A stretch of DNA of 64,000 bases from an uncultured Chloroflexales bacterium (GCA_937902315.1 CALGUG010000056.1:124001-188000), one strand, 5' to 3'. Shown: positions 35,451 through 44,259, counted from the stretch's first letter. A program made the numbers and translations. Notes: generated by a model not told the origin, from the letters alone.

Positions 35451-35562
35451 TACAACATATATCTTAATCAAAATTCTTCTCTATAAACCTATTTACTCTG
35501 ATTATTAGATTTTTAGGGAAATTTCCTTCATTTAAAAAGAACAAATCTTAAACAAACACTAC

Positions 35563-35590
35563 TTGACGCACACCCAAACTAAATTATAAT
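35563..35590 (+). promoter_or_regulatory. Promoter of the second ELWxSDGT gene
   Basis: TTGACG (35563-35568) and TATAAT (35585-35590) are 16 bases apart and lie 40 bases before the start codon. Confidence 0.75.
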
Positions 35591-35630
35591 CAGCTAAAAC
35601 AACTCAATATACGCTAACAAGGAGGTTCAT

Positions 35631-37388
35631 ATGCAGTCTAAGAAAGACTCTCTCCTCAATGACAGAGGTAACAGGCAGAGATCTCGCCTCAAACGGTTTA
35701 TTGTCTTAGCAACCGTTTTGGTATCCGTCCTTGCCTTTCTCTCTTTCCCCTCCCAACAAACAGCCCCTGTTGCGGCTCAAACCACCTCGCTTGTTAGCCT
35801 CATCAAAGATATCAATACGGAACCTTTTGGAGCACCTGATCAACCGAATGAAGGCAAAACCAGTCCATCCATTGTGTACGGCATTCTCTCCAACGCTAAT
35901 CACATCTATAGTGATGGGAATCAGGTTTATATAATTGCAGGGGCCAAAACCTCACATGAAGATCTGTGGAAAAGTGATGGCAGCGCGGAAGGCACCATTC
36001 GTATTAAAGAAGATGATAATTTTAGCGAACACTCATACCTCTTTCAAAGCATTAATGGTCGTTTCTTATTCAGTATGGATAGTAGGCTATTCCAAACCGA
36101 TGGTACTCCAGAAGGAACTTCTGAACTTGCGGCCTTGCCGGGTATTACCGCAGGCATCATCAATAATCAATTGATCGGCCTAAGCGAAGAACTAAGACTC
36201 TGGACAAGCAATGGTACGCCAGCAGGTACAAAGAATCTCGGCATAGTTCCGGGATCCAACCTCAAAAGGGTAAAGAGCTTGTTCAGTGAAACAAGCCTCA
36301 ACGGTAAGTTTTATTTCCTTGTCCACGAGCTCACAATCATTCCTCCTCCTAATGCTGATTTACCAGACCAGCCGTTAGAAATAAAGCCTGTTGAGCTTTG
36401 GGAAACCGATGGAACGATTGCTGGCACCAAAGTTGTCGCAACGCTCTCAAACAAGGTCCGAAATGTAAGCAAGCTCGTCGTTCTAGATAACAAGATCTAT
36501 TTTGTAGTCGATTGCGTTGACCTCAATAAACAGTACTATGAACTGTGGGTAAGTGATGGTACAGCAGAAGGAACGCAACGGATTATCGCTTCGCCTATAT
36601 TTGACGCCAATCTAGCAAGGTATGCTGCGCCTGCAATCGATGTATTAAATGGAAAGCTCTACTTCACGGGCAAGGATCTGGAACATGGCACAGAATTATG
36701 GGTCAGCGATGGCACAAGCGCTGGCACCCACTTAGTCCGAGATATTAACCCTGGCCCTGAGGATGGCCTTGTCCGACTGCAGACTATCCACGACACCCTC
36801 TTGTTAACCGCCTCAGATGGAGTAAGCGGCTTCGAACTGTGGGCGAGCGATGGCACCGCTGAAGGAACCTACCAAGTCGCCGATATCGCGCCCGGTCCAT
36901 ACTCTTCCACCCCCGTCTCGTTTGCGCCGGGCTCAGACTTCGTCGCCTTCTCGGCCGATGATGGGGTTTTAGGCCGCGAGCCCTATAAGCTTGCTGCCCC
37001 AACTGCAGTGACCCTGCACGGCTCGGCAGCTTCGCTCGCTGGTGCTGGACCACAGTCTCAAGTCGCCGTTCCGCTGAGCTATGGCAATAACGGTGTAACC
37101 AAAGCGCAATCGTTAACCCTCTCGCTCGAACTCCCAAGTGGCTTGAGCTATGTCAGCGACACGCTCGGCGTCGCGCCCACCATCACGGGCAATCTCATCG
37201 AATGGCACCTGCCCGATGCTAGCTATCTCTCGAAGCGCTCGGCCTCGGTAGTTCTGGCCACCCCCGATCAGCCCTATGGAACACGTTTCCCGCTCACCTT
37301 CACCTTGAAAGCTGATGGTGTAACACCGCTCACGTTCCAGAGCGAAGTTATGATCGCTCACCAGGTCTATTTGCCGATCGTTCGCTAA
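35631..37388 (+). CDS. Secreted ELWxSDGT-repeat protein
   Basis: This 585-residue protein begins with a basic N-terminus and a signal peptide (FIVLATVLVSVLAFLSF, cut near VAAQ). About seven repeats of the (E/D)LWxSDGTxxGT type follow, up to about residue 440. A conserved beta-sandwich of the DUF11-like kind, LPSGLSYVSDTLGVAPTITG, then leads to the C-terminus VYLPIVR. It shares the repeat design and the C-terminal motif with the 1100-residue protein at 8.1 kb. The function is unknown. The ribosome site is a full AAGGAGG. Confidence 0.85.
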   Translation: MQSKKDSLLNDRGNRQRSRLKRFIVLATVLVSVLAFLSFPSQQTAPVAAQTTSLVSLIKDINTEPFGAPDQPNEGKTSPSIVYGILSNANHIYSDGNQVYIIAGAKTSHEDLWKSDGSAEGTIRIKEDDNFSEHSYLFQSINGRFLFSMDSRLFQTDGTPEGTSELAALPGITAGIINNQLIGLSEELRLWTSNGTPAGTKNLGIVPGSNLKRVKSLFSETSLNGKFYFLVHELTIIPPPNADLPDQPLEIKPVELWETDGTIAGTKVVATLSNKVRNVSKLVVLDNKIYFVVDCVDLNKQYYELWVSDGTAEGTQRIIASPIFDANLARYAAPAIDVLNGKLYFTGKDLEHGTELWVSDGTSAGTHLVRDINPGPEDGLVRLQTIHDTLLLTASDGVSGFELWASDGTAEGTYQVADIAPGPYSSTPVSFAPGSDFVAFSADDGVLGREPYKLAAPTAVTLHGSAASLAGAGPQSQVAVPLSYGNNGVTKAQSLTLSLELPSGLSYVSDTLGVAPTITGNLIEWHLPDASYLSKRSASVVLATPDQPYGTRFPLTFTLKADGVTPLTFQSEVMIAHQVYLPIVR

Positions 37389-37400
37389 GAATCATCCCAC

Positions 37401-37441
37401 AAGCAGACGCTTCCGCGCGTTGAGGAAGTGTCTGCTTTTTC
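37401..37441 (+). terminator. Rho-independent terminator of the second ELWxSDGT gene
   Basis: AAGCAGACGCTTCC (37401-37414) pairs with GGAAGTGTCTGCTT with one mismatch, then a T-run follows. Confidence 0.85.
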
Positions 37442-37525
37442 TTGAATAGATAGTGCATTTTTCGCTCTTTTTAGGCAAATAAAAGAAGATAACTAGATCT
37501 TGTTATGCACTACGCGTCTCTAGGA

Positions 37526-37554
37526 TTGAAAGTGCAGCATTTATCATCTATAAT
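37526..37554 (+). promoter_or_regulatory. Promoter of the lamin-tail protein gene
   Basis: TTGAAA (37526-37531) and TATAAT (37549-37554) have 17-base spacing. Transcription would begin about 90 bases before the start codon. Confidence 0.7.
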
Positions 37555-37653
37555 CATTCAATACAACATACCCAGAAACAGTCACCCTCACCAAACGATC
37601 GAAACGACTCGTACCTGAGTTCCGACACATCGATCTTCAACTGAGGAGGAATT

Positions 37654-38625
37654 ATGCGGTTTAGGCTTGTATTTGTGGCTGTTTTGCTCTGTTTATTACC
37701 ATTTCCTGCAGCGGCCCAAACAGCTGAGCGCTGTTTTCCCGAAACCGGCCACTGTATCAGCGGCCCAATCCGCCAATATTGGGAGCGTAACGGCGGTCTA
37801 GCCGTCTTTGGGCTGCCGATCAGCTCACAAAGCCTCGAACTGATCGAAGGCCAGCAACTGCAAGTCCAATGGTTCGAGCGCGACCGCATCGAGATCCAGC
37901 CGAACGGCACGATCAGCACGGGGCGCTTAGGCGTCGAACGGCTTGAACAGCTCGGCACTCCGTGGTCGCCCGGCCAGATCGACGAAACTGCGCCGAACTG
38001 CATCAACTTCCCCGAAACAGGCCATCAGATCTGTCAGGCTGCCTTCGCCGACTACTGGCGCAACAATGGCGGCCTAGAGCGCTTTGGCTACCCGATCACT
38101 GGCGCGTTCGAGACCGAGCTCGAAGGCCAGACCTATCTGGTGCAATATTTCGAGCGCCGCCGCTTCGAATACCACCCCGAGATCGGCCCCAATAGCGTCT
38201 TGCTCGGCTTGTTGGGGCGCGAAGTCTACGAAGCGCGCTATGGTGCTGTGCCTCAGCCTCCAGCGCCTCAGCCTGCGCCCGAAGCGCCCGCACCGGCCGG
38301 TCCGCCGCCCAGCTACAACGCTTGCCAAGAGGACCCTTATGCCAATCAAGCGCCTAACTATCCGATCAAGATCACGCGCGTCGACAAACGGGCCGAGATC
38401 GTCTATCTGCAGAATGTGAGCAACGAGAGCGTCGATCTCAACGGCTGGATCATGTGCTCGATTCGCGGCAACCAGCGCCACGGCCCGATCGGCGGCACGC
38501 TCGCTCCGGGCGAACAACGCGGCTTCCCGCACAGCGGCGGCAATATCTGGAACAACACCTCAAAAGACGACGGAGCGCTCTACAATCCCCAAGGCCAGTT
38601 GATCAGCTATTGGCACGATAGATAA
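37654..38625 (+). CDS. Secreted protein with paired 'FPETGH' repeats and lamin-tail domain
   Basis: This 323-residue protein starts with a signal peptide (VFVAVLLCLLPFPAAAQ). Two related repeats follow: CFPETGHCISGPIRQYWERN and CINFPETGHQICQAAFADYW, each continuing as 'NGGL..FG.PI'. A proline-rich linker (about 200-225) leads to a lamin-tail-domain-like beta-sandwich at about 235-320 (AEIVYLQNVSNESVDLNGWI, then the typical G-x-L-x-P-G turn, GGTLAPGEQ). Repeats of this type are common in exported Chloroflexota proteins. It probably binds a polymer or cell-wall ligand outside the cell; this is inference. Confidence 0.8.
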   Translation: MRFRLVFVAVLLCLLPFPAAAQTAERCFPETGHCISGPIRQYWERNGGLAVFGLPISSQSLELIEGQQLQVQWFERDRIEIQPNGTISTGRLGVERLEQLGTPWSPGQIDETAPNCINFPETGHQICQAAFADYWRNNGGLERFGYPITGAFETELEGQTYLVQYFERRRFEYHPEIGPNSVLLGLLGREVYEARYGAVPQPPAPQPAPEAPAPAGPPPSYNACQEDPYANQAPNYPIKITRVDKRAEIVYLQNVSNESVDLNGWIMCSIRGNQRHGPIGGTLAPGEQRGFPHSGGNIWNNTSKDDGALYNPQGQLISYWHDR

Positions 38626-38746
38626 GGTCTGTATCTACGCCGCCCTGAGAGCGCTTGAGTGTTCGCAGGGCGGCCTAAACAAAAGTGTATCCATTCGATT
38701 GTTATAACTCTGGCGGATGAGCTGCTAGCCCCCATTCGGCTTCTAG

Positions 38747-38769
38747 CGCGTCCGCCTACGGCTATCAAC
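38747..38769 (+). repeat. Dispersed GC-rich element, copy G
   Basis: The core reads CGCGTCCGCCTACGGCTA then TCAAC and lies in the convergent gap 38626-38911, which has no gene that I can support. Confidence 0.85.
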
Positions 38770-38911
38770 AGCCTATCCTCCCATTCGGGCGACCTACCTT
38801 CGGCAATGTGGGCCACGCCTTCTTCATCGCCTCTCGTTGTCGCTCAATGCACCCATTGAAAAAGATAGCCTAACAACAGACCATCGCAAAGCCGAGTGCT
38901 GAGCAGCCTAA

Positions 38912-39874
38912 TTAGGCCACTTTTGGGCAGAAGAAACGCTGCTCTGGCACAAAGGGGTAGATCATACCGATCAGTTGGCCCGCATCGTTGCGCACAAACT
39001 CGACTTCGAGCGGGCGGGCGACGATCGCAAAACAGTCTTTTTGGCGGGCGATCAGCCGAAAATTGCGCATAAAGACCATATGTAAGCGTAAGCCCTGCTC
39101 GATCAGCTCGACTTCGAGCGGATGGCGAAACTGGTCGGGGAAGTTCTCGGGAGTATGATAAACGCCGACATACTCTTCAAGCGCAAGTGCTTCCGAGAGC
39201 TGTTCGGGTGTAGAACGCTCCTCTAAACCAAGGCGCTGCAGCAGGATCTGCTGATAACGCGGCCAGTCGCGCGCGCTCGTATCGATCGGCCAATATTCGT
39301 AAGGGTAGCTTTGGGCGATCCGCTCTAACTCGGCTTGGGAGACCACAAAGAAGTCGATCATGGCGCTTACACTGCGCTCGCTGCCCGCTTGGCTTGGATA
39401 GGCGGCGATCGCCTCGGCGACATCGGCGGCCCAACGCTGACCACGATCCTCGATCACCTGCTGCATAATCTTAGCCACATCACCCTTCAAATGAACTAGA
39501 ATGGGCTGAAAAGGTTCGAGCAAGGTATGAAGCTCGGCCAGATAGGCTGCGATCTGGGCCTGGCTGTGCTTATAGGCCAACAGACACTTCAAGGCCGTAT
39601 GGAAATAGACCCCATCGATCAGATAGACGCGCTGATCGGAAGCGATCTGAGCTAAAAGCGTGCGCCAACAGTCCAAAGCCGCTGTGATCGCATCGCTCTC
39701 TGATGTATTGAGCGCTTCGTAAAAGGGGCCAAACCAGCTATCGTTGAGCTCATGCTCTTCGATCCAAACTGGATCGTAGCCATTGGCTGCGAATTGCTGG
39801 GCGACAAACTGCGACAGACTCGACTTACCCGCCCCGGGCGCCCCTTCAAAAATGACTACACGAGATCGGCTCAA
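38912..39874 (-). CDS. P-loop kinase-like NTPase
   Basis: This 320-residue protein has a Walker A loop, GAPGAGKSS (residues 10-18), in a thymidylate-kinase-like N-terminal fold (VVIFEGAPGAGKSSLSQFVA). A Walker B-like segment, RVYLIDGVYFH, follows. The C-terminal ~110 residues are a separate beta-rich region (YVGVYHTPENFPDQF). It starts with TTG at 39874 behind a strong GGAGGAG. It may phosphorylate a small molecule, but the substrate cannot be told. A MITE cluster lies just upstream. Confidence 0.72.
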   Translation of the reverse strand: MSRSRVVIFEGAPGAGKSSLSQFVAQQFAANGYDPVWIEEHELNDSWFGPFYEALNTSESDAITAALDCWRTLLAQIASDQRVYLIDGVYFHTALKCLLAYKHSQAQIAAYLAELHTLLEPFQPILVHLKGDVAKIMQQVIEDRGQRWAADVAEAIAAYPSQAGSERSVSAMIDFFVVSQAELERIAQSYPYEYWPIDTSARDWPRYQQILLQRLGLEERSTPEQLSEALALEEYVGVYHTPENFPDQFRHPLEVELIEQGLRLHMVFMRNFRLIARQKDCFAIVARPLEVEFVRNDAGQLIGMIYPFVPEQRFFCPKVA

Positions 39875-39901
39875 GTTTTCTCCTCCAGATCCAATATGAT
39901 G

Positions 39902-40017
39902 ATAGCAAATTCGGTAGATCGCTTACTTTTTGGCCTTCGGCAGAGCGGAACTTAATCCCTCCTCGCCTCCTCATCTTCCAGCGCCGCAAGAGCGCAAGTC
40001 TTTAAATGGATTGGTAT
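39902..40017 (+). mobile_element. MITE-like element, copy 3
   Basis: The ends are ATAGCAAATTCGG and TGGATTGGTAT, imperfect inverted repeats of the family, with the shared block TTTTGGCCTTCGGCAGAGCG inside. It lies between two promoter regions of divergent genes. Confidence 0.65.
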
Positions 40018-40116
40018 TACTTTTGGCCTTTGGCAGAGCGGAACTTAACTATTTCCTTCCCCGGTTTTTCATCTTCCCGCGTTGAGAGAAGATAAGTCTT
40101 TAAACAGATTTAGTAT
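40018..40116 (+). mobile_element. MITE-like element, copy 4, tandem with copy 3
   Basis: This unit follows copy 3 directly. It lacks a clear left end but has the shared block TTTTGGCCTTTGGCAGAGCG and a right end AAACAGATTTAGTAT. It appears to be a second insertion or a partial duplication. Confidence 0.6.
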
Positions 40117-40192
40117 GAGTGTCAAAGAAGCCTAGCAAATTTTCCCCATTCTAACAAACAACGTATCTTTTAGAACGGCCTAACGATAGTAT

Positions 40193-40201
40193 TGGTATAA
40201 T
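40193..40201 (+). promoter_or_regulatory. Extended -10 promoter of the homocysteine methyltransferase gene
   Basis: TGGTATAAT lies 31 bases before the start codon. No good -35 box is visible. Confidence 0.55.
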
Positions 40202-40232
40202 ACAAAGAAGGGCTCAGATTTAAGGGCGCAGT

Positions 40233-41099
40233 ATGCTGCAAGCATTTCAGAACCAAAGGGCAGTACTTGCCGACGGCGCAATGGGAACCCGTTTGTTGGA
40301 ACATGGGTTGCGTTTAGGCGACTGCACCGAAGCTTGGAACATCGATCCTAAGCGGAGCCAGATCGTTCGATCCATTCATCGCTCGTACCTTGAGGTCGGC
40401 GCTCAACTTATCCTCACCAATACACTCGGCGCAAACCGTTTTCGTCTCGCCCAGCACGGCCTTACAGCGCAGCACGACGCGATCAATGCAGCTGGAGTAA
40501 CTTTGGCCCGCACGGCAGCGCAAGGGCGTTATCTTGTCGCAGGCTCGATCGGGCCGAGCGGCTTTCAAGGGGATTATCACGAGCTGCAGGCTGGCTATAC
40601 CGCTCAAGCGCGCGCATTGGCGGCTGCGGGTGTCGATCTGTTGTGGATCGAGACTATGGGCGACCCTAACGAGGCGCGTGCGGCCTTATTGGGCGCCAAA
40701 CAAGCAGCCGAACAGCTACCCGTCATCGTCAGCTTTTCGTTTCAAGACGATGGCCGAACCTATAGCGGCGCATCGATCAACGAGATCGCGGCCAATCTGC
40801 AAGGTTTAGGGCTGGCAGCGATCGGCGCAAACTGCGGCACAGGGCCTGCGAGCTGCGAGCGCGCCCTAGTTGGCTTACAACAGGCTTTTCCGGAGCTGCC
40901 GCTGGTAGCCAAAAGCAATCTAGGGCTGCCTCAAGAGGAAGCGGGTCAATTACGATATCCCGTCGATCATAGTGCGTTTCAAGCCCATGCAGAGCGGCTG
41001 TTCGCGATCAATGTAGCGATTATAGGGGCTTGCTGTGGCAGCACCCCTAGCACCATCCAAGCCCTCGCCGAGATCGTTTGTAAAGAAACAGAGAGCTGA
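40233..41099 (+). CDS. Homocysteine S-methyltransferase family protein
   Basis: This 288-residue protein has the (beta/alpha)8 fold of the family that methylates homocysteine to methionine using S-methylmethionine, betaine or methylfolate donors. The three zinc-ligand cysteines are seen in GANCGTGP and GACCGSTP. The N-terminus LADGAMGTRLLEHG and the segment TNTLGANRFRL are also typical. It would close the methyl cycle with ahcY at 6.2 kb. The methyl donor is not evident. It ends 19 bases before the acetyltransferase gene. Confidence 0.9.
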   Translation: MLQAFQNQRAVLADGAMGTRLLEHGLRLGDCTEAWNIDPKRSQIVRSIHRSYLEVGAQLILTNTLGANRFRLAQHGLTAQHDAINAAGVTLARTAAQGRYLVAGSIGPSGFQGDYHELQAGYTAQARALAAAGVDLLWIETMGDPNEARAALLGAKQAAEQLPVIVSFSFQDDGRTYSGASINEIAANLQGLGLAAIGANCGTGPASCERALVGLQQAFPELPLVAKSNLGLPQEEAGQLRYPVDHSAFQAHAERLFAINVAIIGACCGSTPSTIQALAEIVCKETES

Positions 41100-41118
41100 A
41101 TTGACAAAGGAGACTTTT

Positions 41119-41760
41119 ATGGCTGATTCGACTCGAAATGGGCCTTCTCCTCACCGAGTTTACCCACTTGAACATTCAAAACAGCTTGTCTTCTTAAAAA
41201 ATGTCGTCAAGCACCCCAATATCATCGTGGGCGACTACACCTATTACGACGATCTCGACAACCCCGAGCAGTTCGAGCGCAATGTGCGCTACCTCTTCTC
41301 GTTCACGGGCGATAAGCTGATTATCGGTAAGTTCTGTTCGATCGCCTCAGATGTCACCTTCATTATGAATGGGGGCAACCACCATATCGATTGGTTCACC
41401 ACCTACCCATTCCCGATCTTTGGACATGGTTGGGAGAAAGCCATGCCCGCAACATGGCCTAACAAGGGCAATACGGTGGTAGGCAACGATGTTTGGCTGG
41501 GCTATCGCGCTATGATCATGCCGGGCGTTCAGATCGGCGACGGGGCGGTAGTTGCGACCGGCTCGTTAGTGACCCGCGATGTGCCACCCTACGCCATTGT
41601 GGGCGGCAATCCAGCCGAAGTGATTCGCTATCGCTTCCCGCCCGAAGTGATCGAGTGCCTATTGCAGATTCGCTGGTGGGATTGGGATATCGCCAAGATC
41701 ACTAGGAATGTACAGGCGATCTGTAGCGGCGATTTAGCGGCTTTGGAAGCAGCAATCTAA
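41119..41760 (+). CDS. Vat/CatB-type xenobiotic acetyltransferase
   Basis: This 213-residue left-handed beta-helix acetyltransferase starts at the ATG at 41119 behind AAAGGAG. The catalytic-histidine segment FIMNGGNHHIDWFTTYPF is the hallmark of the group that includes streptogramin A acetyltransferases and type B chloramphenicol acetyltransferases. Hexapeptide repeats are clear in TVVGNDVWLGYRAMIMPGVQ then IGDGAVVATGSLVTRDV, and the C-terminus keeps RWWDWD. Sequence alone does not show that it acts on a drug; chromosomal homologues can have other substrates. It is probably co-transcribed with the methyltransferase gene. Confidence 0.88.
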   Translation: MADSTRNGPSPHRVYPLEHSKQLVFLKNVVKHPNIIVGDYTYYDDLDNPEQFERNVRYLFSFTGDKLIIGKFCSIASDVTFIMNGGNHHIDWFTTYPFPIFGHGWEKAMPATWPNKGNTVVGNDVWLGYRAMIMPGVQIGDGAVVATGSLVTRDVPPYAIVGGNPAEVIRYRFPPEVIECLLQIRWWDWDIAKITRNVQAICSGDLAALEAAI

Positions 41761-41866
41761 ACAAGACCTACCAAACCGAGAGATGTTCAAGCAGCCTGTC
41801 TGAGAAAATAGGCTCATCAATTCGTTGCTTGTTGTCCTTCGGCAGAGCAAAAGGTGACTATATTAT

Positions 41867-41893
41867 GAGATTTCGCCCGATGGGCGAAATCTC
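41867..41893 (+). terminator. Hairpin downstream of the Vat-like gene
   Basis: GAGATTTCGCCC pairs perfectly with GGGCGAAATCTC across a GAT loop. No T-tract follows. It shares its core with hairpins at 35408 and 47023. Confidence 0.6.
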
Positions 41894-42037
41894 TCTCAAG
41901 GCTTGCTGGCATGGCGAATATGCTGGGTTTTAAGCGAATGCAGCGTTAAATAGCGCTGATTGAGACATTGTTTCTCAAAGAGGCATTGTAAACATTGCTA
42001 GCAGCGACAGCTAGCAGCCCATTGTAACGGGCAGGAT

Positions 42038-42060
42038 GTTGATAGCCGTAGGCGGACGCG
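42038..42060 (-). repeat. Dispersed GC-rich element, copy H
   Basis: The plus strand reads GTTGATAGCCGTAGGCGG then ACGCG. Confidence 0.85.
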
Positions 42061-42295
42061 CTAGAGAAGGAATGGAAGGTGAAGAGCACGCCGCCAAAGC
42101 TCAAAACGTAGCAACTGGGTTTGGAGTGGCAAGAATCACAAACATGCTCAGCGAAGAGCATGCCGGTCTCAACTTATAGGTATAGGTAAAGCAGAGAGGT
42201 TAGCGAAGTCGCACACTATCGCGAGCTGTTTGCCGTCGTAACGAAGCACAGCAGGCCAACAGAACAAGCATAAACAGCTAGCTATCGCTGGGAGA

Positions 42296-42718
42296 TCACT
42301 CCTGTTCGAGCTTGTCGAGCAGAGCATTCCAGGCCTTCATACGCTCTGCATTGCCGCCTGTATCGGGATGGTGCAGGCGCGCCATAGCCTTGCGAATCGC
42401 AGCGATCTCTTCTGGCGAGAGTTTAGTAGGAATGGGCGTCTGCAGCTGGCTCTCTTGCTCGTAGCGCTGTTCGGCCCGTTGCTTCCACTGGTCGCGCTCG
42501 CGTTCGAGCATACTACACTCGCCAGAGGTTTTAACGAGATTATCAACAGTCATTTTATAGGCACGATGCAGATCGTCATAGCGTCGCTGCGCTTTATCCA
42601 TCTCACGCAACAGCATACGAACTGTTTTCTGTGCCGCTTCAAGCTCACTCAGCAATGTATCGTGGTCTAAGGTTGTTGTCGCGCTTGAAGCTCCATTACG
42701 CAATCTATCACGATCCAC
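42296..42718 (-). CDS. Coiled-coil protein with a truncated J-domain-like C-terminus
   Basis: This 140-residue protein is a coiled coil over roughly residues 20-90 (LLSELEAAQKTVRMLLREMD and onwards). The C-terminus, LSPEEIAAIRKAMARLHHPD then TGGNAERMKAWNALLDKLEQ, contains the HPD tripeptide and flanking helices II and III of a DnaJ J-domain, with helix I missing or diverged. It could stimulate an Hsp70 or be a non-canonical J-like scaffold. No dnaK is nearby. The start has AGGAGG upstream. Confidence 0.7.
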   Translation of the reverse strand: MDRDRLRNGASSATTTLDHDTLLSELEAAQKTVRMLLREMDKAQRRYDDLHRAYKMTVDNLVKTSGECSMLERERDQWKQRAEQRYEQESQLQTPIPTKLSPEEIAAIRKAMARLHHPDTGGNAERMKAWNALLDKLEQE

Positions 42719-42877
42719 TCGTGACCTCCTAAAATACGTCGTTTATTTTCAGTAATACTTGGAGCAAGGACAGAATACCCTATTCTTTCTTAAAATGGAT
42801 CGGGCCAAAGGCCGTTGTATTCGAAGCAAAAATATGTTATGATAAGGTTAATGAAATTCCGCTTCCCCATCCTCTTT

Positions 42878-43552
42878 TCATGCCTTTTTTGTAAAGATCC
42901 CCGCCCGCTTCGGTGTGTGAATCGCCAATAACAATCCTTCGCGTACCCAGACTTTCGCCGGTGTTTCAATGATCACGTTGCTGATTCCCCGTGCCCGAGC
43001 GTAGTGCAAAGTTGCGTCATACAAGGGATAGTACAAGCCTTGTGTGCTGACCCCTTGAGCGAAACCCCCCAAAGGCAAAAGCGAGAGCGTATCGCCAACT
43101 TCGCCCTCGATTTCGCGCTCTGTGCGGATCAAAAAGGCCTGTTGCTCTTGGTCGAGCAAACGCACATCGCAGCCTTCTAGCTCTGGCAAGGCGAGCAGCG
43201 CCATATTGGCTAAGCTCTGATCCCAACGCCCGCCGAAAGCTGCCAAAACAATAATCCGCTTGGCACCGCGTTGGGCCGCCAACAACAAAGCTAACTCGAG
43301 ATCGGTCTCGTCTTTTTCGGCTGGGAAGCGTTGCAGCTCGACTGCGTTCGCCTCCAACCAAGCGTCCGTTTCCGGGTTGATCGAATCGAGATCGCCGATC
43401 ACAAGCTGCGGCAACAAGCCGATCTGATAGAGGGCATTGGCACCACCATCAGCGGCGATCAAAAGATCGGTTTGCTCTAGAAGAGCACGAAAAGGCGCTG
43501 CATCAAAATCAGGCCCATTGGCAACAATAACACTCTGAACTGTTTCGGTCAT
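42878..43552 (-). CDS. thiN: Thiamine pyrophosphokinase
   Basis: This 224-residue enzyme converts thiamine and ATP to thiamine diphosphate. The motifs are IAADGGANALYQIGLLPQLV, GDLDSI, FPAEKDETDLELALLLA and a C-terminal B1-binding domain with YYPLYDATL. All match the prokaryotic family of about 210-230 residues. The start has no clear ribosome site. It follows a hypothetical gene by 39 bases and may share its transcript. Confidence 0.93.
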   Translation of the reverse strand: MTETVQSVIVANGPDFDAAPFRALLEQTDLLIAADGGANALYQIGLLPQLVIGDLDSINPETDAWLEANAVELQRFPAEKDETDLELALLLAAQRGAKRIIVLAAFGGRWDQSLANMALLALPELEGCDVRLLDQEQQAFLIRTEREIEGEVGDTLSLLPLGGFAQGVSTQGLYYPLYDATLHYARARGISNVIIETPAKVWVREGLLLAIHTPKRAGIFTKKA

Positions 43553-43591
43553 AGCTATCGTATCTCGGCAAAAAGGCTACTTCCTTTCATT

Positions 43592-44068
43592 TTACCCCAA
43601 ACTTCTGCCTGCGATACCGGCGGCCCAAACGCTATCGTCGGGCACAATCTGATCTTCGGGCGGGTGCCATAATTCGGTGACATCGTGGGCGCGACGCAAC
43701 TGGCCCCAACTGGTGGCGATAAAGGTTAAACGCCGGAACGAACGGGCCGGCACGGGCGGCTCAAGCGCTTGCAATTCATCGATCTCGATACGATAGTAGA
43801 GTTCGTCAGCACGAGGATGCTTCGGCTGGTCGGGCAAAAGGCAGAGGCGCGTCACAAGCTGATAGCTGCGAATAGCGGCATAATAGCGCACCGCCCAGCG
43901 TTCGGGGCCAAAGGCTGAGGTCAAATAGAAAGCGAGGTAATCGGCGGCCAGATCGCGTGGGGCACGCGCCAGGGGAATACGGTACCAGCGCTGTTCGCGT
44001 AGCAACGAGAGGTCACGAGGATGGGCGAGTACGGCAACGAGCACACGAGCTGTGTCTTCAGGTTCCAT
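43592..44068 (-). CDS. Conserved hypothetical protein
   Basis: This 158-residue protein, preceded by AAGGAG, has the segments VLVAVLAHPRDLSLLREQRW, RYYAAIRSYQLVTRLCLLPD and HPRADELYYRIEIDELQALE. It resembles domains that I associate with DUF559-type or similar proteins in Chloroflexota, but I am not sure of that. No catalytic motif is clear. It lies just upstream of thiN on the same strand. Confidence 0.65.
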   Translation of the reverse strand: MEPEDTARVLVAVLAHPRDLSLLREQRWYRIPLARAPRDLAADYLAFYLTSAFGPERWAVRYYAAIRSYQLVTRLCLLPDQPKHPRADELYYRIEIDELQALEPPVPARSFRRLTFIATSWGQLRRAHDVTELWHPPEDQIVPDDSVWAAGIAGRSLG

Positions 44069-44189
44069 AGACCGCTCCTTTACGATGGTATAGCGAGTAT
44101 ACGAAGGCCAAGATCACAGGTCAAGCACCCACTGGTCCTATTTCCAACTCGTGCCACTGCGCTCAACGGCTTGAGATAGAGGTCACGAA

Positions 44190-44218
44190 TTGTCACCAGC
44201 CTAACGCTATGTTATACT
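44190..44218 (+). promoter_or_regulatory. Promoter of the membrane protein gene at 44.26 kb
   Basis: TTGTCA (44190-44195) and TATACT (44213-44218) are 17 bases apart, and TGT before the -10 box makes it extended. Confidence 0.7.
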
Positions 44219-44259
44219 CCTCCCCATTCGAGCCGTAGAATCAGAATGTTGTTGCGTGT

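Larger units (their letters stand above)
41761..42295. other. Intergenic region with hairpin and dispersed repeat
   Basis: This gap between convergent genes holds the hairpin at 41867-41893, a fragment of the MITE internal block (GTCCTTCGGCAGAGCAAAAG near 41834) and dispersed element H. No gene is supported. Confidence 0.6.
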
